Of a stretch of 10,507 bases of DNA, positions 6,290-10,507 are shown piece after piece. The notes under the pieces are model-generated. The model was not told where the DNA came from. It saw only the letters and a program-made list of their open reading frames with translations, and ran no database searches. A program made the position numbers and the translations under genes. This stretch comes from JAKPQD01 sp029572965 (GTDB lineage Bacteria; Bacteroidota; Bacteroidia; Bacteroidales; DTGW01). Position 1 is the first letter of the stretch; each line of letters opens with the position of its first letter. The DNA is taken from contig DAOSPF010000093.1 in NCBI GenBank assembly GCA_035374585.1, positions 1 to 10,507 of the forward strand. The letters run 5' to 3'.

Positions 6290-6307
6290 TAGGTTGAAAC
6301 TTGCGAA

Positions 6308-6340
6308 AAACCTTCCAGGTTTTTGAAACCTGGAAGGTTT
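6308..6340. repeat. Perfect 15-bp palindrome, REP-like intergenic element
   Basis: The arms AAACCTTCCAGGTTT (6308-6322) and AAACCTGGAAGGTTT (6326-6340) are exact reverse complements around a 3-base TTG. The hairpin lies between the TfoX_C and ALDH genes. It is followed by TTTAAGG on the plus strand, with no long T tract, so it is not a standard intrinsic terminator, though it could stall transcription or protect a 3' end. Its exact symmetry and very short loop are typical of dispersed REP-type palindromes. Whether it is dispersed cannot be judged from one copy. Confidence 0.8.
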
Positions 6341-6383
6341 AAGGTACAAAAATCAACAACTTCAACCCAAGACTAAAAACAAT

Positions 6384-7754
6384 ATGGATTTCAAAGAAGT
6401 ACACCTCAAACAGCAGGGCTTTTTCCTGACCAATCAAACCAAAGATGTTGATTACAGGAAGAACCAGCTAAAGAAGCTAAAAGAGCTCTTGAAAGCTAAC
6501 GAACAAAAGCTTTTTGATGCTATTTACGAAGACTCTGGCAAATCTGAGTTTGAGACCTATCTGACAGAGCTGTCACTTCTGTACCACGAAATATCGCTTT
6601 TTGAAAAAAAGCTCAAAAGTTGGAGCAAGCCCCGGCGTGTTTGGACAGATATAGCCAACATGCCTGCCCGCAGTTATATCATTCCTGAGCCTTTGGGTGT
6701 TACCCTTGTAATTGGCGCCTGGAACTATCCTTATTTACTGTCATTGCACCCGGCTGCATGTGCTATTGCGGCGGGCAATACCGTCATGCTAAAGCCAAGC
6801 GAATTGCCATCGAATACAGCCAGAGTGATGACTGAGCTTATCAATACTAATTTCCCGGCCGAATTGTTGCATGTTGTCGAAGGCGGAGTTAAAGAAACCA
6901 CCGAGCTTCTCGAACTGAAATTCGATAAGATATTTTTCACCGGAAGCACTAACGTGGGAAGAATAGTATATCAGGCTGCTGCAAAACATCTCACACCTGT
7001 AACGCTCGAATTGGGGGGCAAAAGTCCAACATTCGTTTTTGCCGACTGTAATTTAGCTATGACAGCCAAGAGATTGGTATGGGCAAAGTTCATCAATGCC
7101 GGGCAAACATGCGTTGCCCCTGATTATGTGCTGGTCGAAAAGTCAATAGAAACAAAGTTTTTAGAAGCTTTAAAACTGGAGATTGAGAAATACCACGCTG
7201 ACCGAAAAGACATTGGCGAAAACTACTTACGAATCATCAACGAAAGAAATTTTGACCGTCTGTGCAGGCTTATTGACCCGGCAAAAGTCTATTGCGGAGG
7301 ATACACGGACAAAGCAAAACGCTTCATAGCCCCAACAGTAATGAACAAGGTAACTTTTGATGATGCCGTGATGCAAGAAGAGATTTTTGGGCCCATTCTG
7401 CCGGTTATTCCTTTCACAAACCTTGATGAAGCTGTAAAAACAGTTAAAGACCGTCCCAAACCCTTGTCGTGCTATGTATATTCAAAAGACAAAAAGCGGA
7501 TAAAAAAGATTTTGCACGAAATATCCTTTGGCGGCGGCGCAGTAAACGACAGTATCATGCATCTGTCCAACAGCAACCTGCCTTTTGGCGGGGTTGGTGC
7601 CAGTGGCATGGGTAGTTACCATGGCAAAGCCGGGTTTGATACTTTTACGCATTATAAAAGCATTGTCGATAAGCCTTTTTGGATAGAACCAAATTTGAAA
7701 TACCCGCCATACAAGAAATATAAGCTGAAGCTGATTAAGTGGATATTGGGATAA
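6384..7754 (+). CDS. NAD(P)+-dependent aldehyde dehydrogenase, ALDH3 type
   Basis: This 456-residue enzyme oxidises aldehydes to carboxylic acids. All key residues are present: Asn114 in GAWNYP (oxyanion hole), Lys137 in MLKPSE (cofactor binding), the FTGSTNVGR loop (185-193), Glu209 in LELGGKSP (general base) and the nucleophile Cys243 in NAGQTCVAPDYVL, followed by EEIFGPILPV (332-341). The short length, the missing N-terminal extension of ALDH1/2 types, the PEPLGVTLVIGAWNYP motif and the basic/aromatic C-terminus (KYPPYKKYKLKLIKWILG) point to the class 3 group, which includes fatty and aromatic aldehyde dehydrogenases. The C-terminal tail could associate with a membrane, as in fatty aldehyde dehydrogenases, but it is not a clear transmembrane helix. 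The ATG at 6384 follows an A-rich leader (AAAAACAAT). No perfect -7 box is seen upstream. The gene is probably monocistronic, and detoxification of lipid-derived aldehydes is a reasonable guess. Confidence 0.93.
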   Translation: MDFKEVHLKQQGFFLTNQTKDVDYRKNQLKKLKELLKANEQKLFDAIYEDSGKSEFETYLTELSLLYHEISLFEKKLKSWSKPRRVWTDIANMPARSYIIPEPLGVTLVIGAWNYPYLLSLHPAACAIAAGNTVMLKPSELPSNTARVMTELINTNFPAELLHVVEGGVKETTELLELKFDKIFFTGSTNVGRIVYQAAAKHLTPVTLELGGKSPTFVFADCNLAMTAKRLVWAKFINAGQTCVAPDYVLVEKSIETKFLEALKLEIEKYHADRKDIGENYLRIINERNFDRLCRLIDPAKVYCGGYTDKAKRFIAPTVMNKVTFDDAVMQEEIFGPILPVIPFTNLDEAVKTVKDRPKPLSCYVYSKDKKRIKKILHEISFGGGAVNDSIMHLSNSNLPFGGVGASGMGSYHGKAGFDTFTHYKSIVDKPFWIEPNLKYPPYKKYKLKLIKWILG

Positions 7755-7863
7755 TACCATTCAACCTGATATTTTAGCCATTTAAGCCCTTTTTTCGGGA
7801 ATTTACCTACTTAATATTTCTCGGTTTTACACTGAAACTTACTTTTATAAAAAAGTGTAGAAC

Positions 7864-8313
7864 ATGATTACAGAATTAACAAGAAAAGGTAGTTTCCAGG
7901 TAAACTACTCAAAAGAAGAGGTTTTTCCATTGTTATGCCCAAAAATAGAAGAAAAATGGATTCCCGGCTGGAAGTGCCAGGTAATAAAATCGCAAAGCGG
8001 GTACAATGAAAAAGGGGCTATTTTTAAAACAGAAACAGCATTCAACACAGAGCTAATCTGGTGTACAAACGAGTATGACATCGAAACCGGGAATATAGAT
8101 TTTATCCTTTTTGCAAAAGACAAATACGTTTTCAGGTTCAACATCAAAGTGGTTCAAAATGCCCCAAATAGCAGCGAACTGACTTTTACACATTCGTTCT
8201 CCTCATTAAGTAATGAGGGTTCGGCATTAATTGAGGCTTATAAAAACGAAGATTTTCAAGGAAGGTTAAATACTTTAGGAATGCTTATTGAAACCTATCT
8301 GAAAACAAACTAA
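7864..8313 (+). CDS. SRPBCC-fold (START-like) domain protein
   Basis: A 149-residue soluble protein. The opening LTRKGSFQVNYSKEEVFPLLCPKIEEKWIPGW resembles the first strand and helices of the SRPBCC/polyketide cyclase-like superfamily. GYNEKGAIFKTE, TNEYD and the long C-terminal helix (about residues 118-147) fit its helix-grip layout. These proteins enclose a hydrophobic cavity that binds lipids, polyketides or other small ligands, and some are catalytic. No residue pattern points to a substrate. No signal peptide is seen, so it is probably cytoplasmic. It stands 109 bases after the ALDH gene and 117 before the transporter, so co-transcription is possible but not shown. The ATG at 7864 is preceded by GTAGAAC and an AT-rich near-palindrome; no SD sequence. 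Confidence 0.72.
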   Translation: MITELTRKGSFQVNYSKEEVFPLLCPKIEEKWIPGWKCQVIKSQSGYNEKGAIFKTETAFNTELIWCTNEYDIETGNIDFILFAKDKYVFRFNIKVVQNAPNSSELTFTHSFSSLSNEGSALIEAYKNEDFQGRLNTLGMLIETYLKTN

Positions 8314-8378
8314 GGTTCATTATTAAAATAGCTTATTAAGGCATTTATCCATTAAAAAAAGGTATTCACCGATTTAGA

Positions 8379-8410
8379 TTGTCCCACAAATTTGCGGTTT
8401 TGTTCATTTG
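8379..8410 (+). promoter_or_regulatory. Weak candidate promoter for the transporter gene
   Basis: TTG (8379-8381) is followed after 21 bases by TTCATTTG (8403-8410), one mismatch from TAnnTTTG. The spacing fits the Bacteroidota -33/-7 layout and predicts a leader of about 14 nt before ATG 8431. It also argues against the in-frame TTG at 8392 as the start codon. Confidence 0.3.
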
Positions 8411-8430
8411 CAGGTATAAATTTAAAAAAA

Positions 8431-9666
8431 ATGAGAAATAATAGAAAACCAGCGCTAGGGTTTATTTTCATAACCCTGTTATTAGATGTAATTGGATTTG
8501 GTATTATATTGCCGGTTATTCCCAAATATATCAGCCATTTGGTAGGTAGCGACTTAAGTAATGCGTCGTTGTATAGCGGTTGGCTAATGTTTTCCTTCTC
8601 TATCATGCAGTTTTTGTTTTCGCCAATACTGGGAAGCCTCAGCGACCGTTTTGGCCGGCGCCCTATCCTCCTGATTTCACTTTTTGGATTTACCATTAAT
8701 TACCTGATTGTTGCATTTGCTCCATCTATCGGGTGGCTATTTGTAGGACGATTATTGGCAGGGATTACAGGTGCCAGCTTCACAACAGCATCAGCATATG
8801 TTGCAGATGTGAGCACTCCTGAAAAACGTGCACAGAACTTTGGTTTAATGAGTGCTGCCTTTGGCTTAGGCTTCATTATTGGACCTGTACTGGGAGGTTT
8901 CTTTAGCCAATTTGGAATGCGTGTACCATTTTTTGTTGCAGCAGGATTGACATTTGTCAACTGGATTTACGGTTATATTGTTTTGCCCGAATCATTGCCA
9001 TTGCGCAACCGTCGCCGCTTTGACATAAAACGTGCAAATCCGGTAGGCTCATTGATCATGTTAAAAAAATATCCAATAGTTTGGGGATTTGTTGGATCAA
9101 TAATATGCGTATATATTGCCCAGTTTGCAACACAAAGTACCTGGACATTCTTCACCATGGAAGCATTCCATTGGAACGAAGCCCTTGTAGGATATTCGTT
9201 AGGAATAATGGGATTGTTGATGGTAATAGTACAAGGAGGCCTTGTAAGAGTGACCAATCCATTGCTTGGCCCGGTAAAATCAATATATTTAGGGTTAGCC
9301 TTTTATTGTATAAGCCTTGTCCTTATAGCTTTTGTCCCAAAAGGCTGGATGTTGTTTGTGCTGATGGTGCCATTCTGCCTTGGAGGTATTGCAAACCCTG
9401 CAGTACAGTCTATAATAACCAATGAAGTCCCGGCCAATGAACAAGGAGAGTTACAAGGGGCATTGACCAGCTTAATGAGCCTGACCTCTATTGTTGGGCC
9501 AATACTAATGACCAGCCTTTTCTCCGAGTTTACCTCAAAACATGCACCGTTTTATTTCCCCGGGGCACCATTTATGATGGCTGCATTGCTGGTATTACTT
9601 GCAACTATTCTGGCAAAAAAAGCTTTAAGCGCAATAAAAGTGCAGGCGGTGCCAGTTAGGAGATAA
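8431..9666 (+). CDS. Major facilitator superfamily drug efflux-type transporter (TetA-like, DHA1)
   Basis: This 411-residue inner-membrane protein has the usual 12-helix length. It carries the DHA1 signatures: LLLDVIGFGIILPVIPKYI in helix 1 (residues 16-34), motif A GSLSDRFGRRPILL between helices 2 and 3 (68-81), Arg107 of motif B in FVGRLLAGITGA, and motif C with FGLGFIIGPVLGGFF in helix 5 (144-158). A basic loop (RNRRRFDIKRANP, about 192-204) separates the two halves. This combination is shared by TetA-type tetracycline/H+ antiporters and many of their relatives, which expel drugs or metabolites using the proton gradient. Nothing shows that tetracycline is the substrate, and no TetR-type repressor is nearby. 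The frame opens at a TTG (8392), but ATG 8431 gives the normal N-terminus. Two hairpins lie before the convergent aminotransferase gene. Confidence 0.9.
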   Translation: MRNNRKPALGFIFITLLLDVIGFGIILPVIPKYISHLVGSDLSNASLYSGWLMFSFSIMQFLFSPILGSLSDRFGRRPILLISLFGFTINYLIVAFAPSIGWLFVGRLLAGITGASFTTASAYVADVSTPEKRAQNFGLMSAAFGLGFIIGPVLGGFFSQFGMRVPFFVAAGLTFVNWIYGYIVLPESLPLRNRRRFDIKRANPVGSLIMLKKYPIVWGFVGSIICVYIAQFATQSTWTFFTMEAFHWNEALVGYSLGIMGLLMVIVQGGLVRVTNPLLGPVKSIYLGLAFYCISLVLIAFVPKGWMLFVLMVPFCLGGIANPAVQSIITNEVPANEQGELQGALTSLMSLTSIVGPILMTSLFSEFTSKHAPFYFPGAPFMMAALLVLLATILAKKALSAIKVQAVPVRR

Positions 9667-9674
9667 TATGATGT

Positions 9675-9719
9675 AAAACTGACCCGACAGCGTCTTTCAG
9701 ATTTGTCAGCGTTTTTTTT
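9675..9719 (+). terminator. Possible terminator after the transporter gene
   Basis: CTGAC (9679-9683) can pair with GTCAG (9705-9709), and AAAA (9675-9678) with the following Ts across a two-base bulge. The hairpin is followed by eight T (9712-9719). It begins 9 bases after the transporter stop. The stem is short and the loop is 21 nt, so the T tract is the better part of the evidence. Confidence 0.4.
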
Positions 9720-9781
9720 AATAATTAACTAAACGACATTGAATTACAATTTCTAAATCAACTTCCTTTTTTAAGAAGTCA

Positions 9782-9824
9782 AAAAACAAGAGCCAAAACT
9801 TTTTCAGATTTGGCTCTTGTTTTT
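9782..9824. terminator. Bidirectional rho-independent terminator
   Basis: The arms 9782-9797 and 9809-9824 are perfect 16-base reverse complements (core CAAGAGCCAAA/TTTGGCTCTTG) around an 11-nt loop, with A and T tracts at the outer ends. Read on the minus strand it ends in six T, 19 bases after the stop of the aminotransferase gene. Read on the plus strand it ends in five T and would back up the weaker hairpin after the transporter. Confidence 0.88.
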
Positions 9825-9842
9825 ACGATTAATAAAGCATTA

Positions 9843-10507
9843 TTACTTAGCTAAGTCTTTACATGCTTTATAAATATTTTCAACCAAGACAGGAATCTTC
9901 TCTGCCGGCACAGATGAAAAGGCCAGGCGAATTACTGAACCCAACACTATCACGCCTGTGCTGTATTTTTCAAGTAAGTGTTTGCGCACTTCTTCAGCTA
10001 CCAAGCCTTTTTTGAGTGTTATACACATAAAATAGCCCGAATTGAAGGGCAGTGCTTCAAAATATTCGCTGTATCCGGGTTTATTCAACTCGTTACGAAG
10101 AATGTTATAGCGGCTTTTTAGAATTTCAAATTTCTGTTTTTTAGAATCTTCGTACGAAGCAGAAGTATAAACCTTATACAATAGCGATTGCGAAAGGTTG
10201 CTGATATTTGAAATATTGCCACGAACAGCCCCGGCGGTTTTATTTTCCAATGCTTCATACAGTTCAGCAGTTCCACCTTTGATGGCATAAGAAACAAAGC
10301 CAGCGCGGAATCCCCAAACATAATCTTCTTTGGTAGGCCCATCAAGCTTTACAGCAAGAACACGTTCTGAAAGATTTGCCAATTCGACAAAAATAGATTC
10401 AGTAAAAACCTTATCTTCATACACCAAACCAAAATAAGCATCGTCAATTAATACAACCACGTTTTTGCCAGCATCGGCCACTTTTTTAATTTCAGCTACA
10501 ATAGACT
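9843..10507 (-). CDS. Class I/II PLP-dependent aminotransferase, C-terminal part (cut by window edge)
   Basis: About 220 C-terminal residues are visible, and the frame stays open to the window end, so the N-terminal half lies beyond 10507. The GTG at 10481 is an internal Val, not a start. Counting that Val as residue 1, VVLIDDAYFGLVYED (9-23) holds the Asp and Tyr that contact the PLP ring. KLDGPTKEDYVWGFRAGFV (45-63) holds Lys51, which forms the Schiff base, and the GFRAGF phosphate-binding Arg59. GSVIRLAFSS (181-190) holds Arg185, which binds the substrate alpha-carboxylate. This is the fold type I aspartate/aromatic aminotransferase family. The DGxTKExYVWGFR variant around the lysine is a recognisable sub-branch, found in several bacterial phyla. 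The amino acid it acts on cannot be read from this part. It converges on the transporter gene and ends just before a strong terminator. Confidence 0.9.
   Translation of the reverse strand, partial: SIVAEIKKVADAGKNVVVLIDDAYFGLVYEDKVFTESIFVELANLSERVLAVKLDGPTKEDYVWGFRAGFVSYAIKGGTAELYEALENKTAGAVRGNISNISNLSQSLLYKVYTSASYEDSKKQKFEILKSRYNILRNELNKPGYSEYFEALPFNSGYFMCITLKKGLVAEEVRKHLLEKYSTGVIVLGSVIRLAFSSVPAEKIPVLVENIYKACKDLAK

Noticed and set aside
6308..6340. Palindrome as the intrinsic terminator of the GNAT/TfoX_C unit
   Set aside because: Only three T follow the stem on the plus strand and the loop is three bases; it lacks the U tract seen at the other terminators here. Some role in transcript ends cannot be excluded.
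8352..8696. Minus-strand frame of 114 residues at the start of the transporter gene
   Set aside because: It is antisense to the conserved helix 1 and motif A region of the transporter; composition is explained by the opposite strand.
8431..9666. Tetracycline resistance gene
   Set aside because: The TetA-like motifs are shared by many DHA1 transporters. There is no TetR partner, no mobile-element context and no way to read the substrate from sequence.
9761..9779. Small ACTTC/GAAGT hairpin
   Set aside because: It is short and bulged with an AT-rich loop, and lies next to a far stronger terminator; no separate function can be argued.
10479..10481. GTG as the start of the aminotransferase
   Set aside because: The frame continues upstream to the window edge with family-like residues, and half of the fold would be missing; the gene is cut by the window.

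Overview
The window looks like chromosomal DNA of a member of the Bacteroidota. The evidence is a type IX secretion (T9SS) C-terminal sorting domain at 1162-1388, AT-rich intergenic DNA, start codons without Shine-Dalgarno sequences, and perfect copies of the Bacteroidota -7 promoter box TAnnTTTG a short distance upstream of four genes. A seven-helix membrane protein fused to an AraC-type DNA-binding domain also fits this phylum. The sequence does not allow a call at genus level. No tRNA, rRNA, CRISPR array, transposase or phage gene is visible.

Layout. Bases 1-1391 (+) hold the C-terminal part of a large secreted multidomain protein: the end of one LamG-like domain, an Ig-like beta module, a complete LamG-like domain, an Asp-Thr repeat stalk and the T9SS tail. 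It converges on an HD-domain phosphohydrolase gene (1452-2045, -), with a strong bidirectional terminator between them. After a 317-base gap come three minus-strand genes, listed from low to high coordinate: an OsmC-family protein (2363-2797), an integral-membrane acyltransferase-3 enzyme (2961-4136) and the membrane-bound AraC-type regulator (4248 to about 5468). The regulator is transcribed towards the acyltransferase and is its nearest upstream neighbour. Divergent from the regulator is a small two-gene unit, a RimJ/RimL-type GNAT acetyltransferase (5514-6029) and a stand-alone TfoX C-terminal-domain protein (6026-6289), which overlap by ATGA. A perfect 15-bp palindrome follows. Then come three plus-strand genes with gaps of about 110 bases: an ALDH3-type aldehyde dehydrogenase (6384-7754), an SRPBCC-fold protein (7864-8313) and a TetA-like major facilitator transporter (8431-9666). 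The window closes with the C-terminal part of a class I/II aminotransferase on the minus strand (9843-10507, cut by the window edge), which converges on the transporter across two hairpins.

How the genes work together. Most are single-gene units with their own short leaders, and no multi-gene pathway is evident. The plausible functional links are the regulator with the acyltransferase, and the translationally coupled GNAT/TfoX_C pair. I found no convincing new biological system. The most distinctive signals are the REP-like palindrome at 6308-6340, the heptamer tandem repeat at 2911-2938, the recurring perfect -7 boxes that help fix start codons, and the membrane-anchored regulator next to an acyltransferase.
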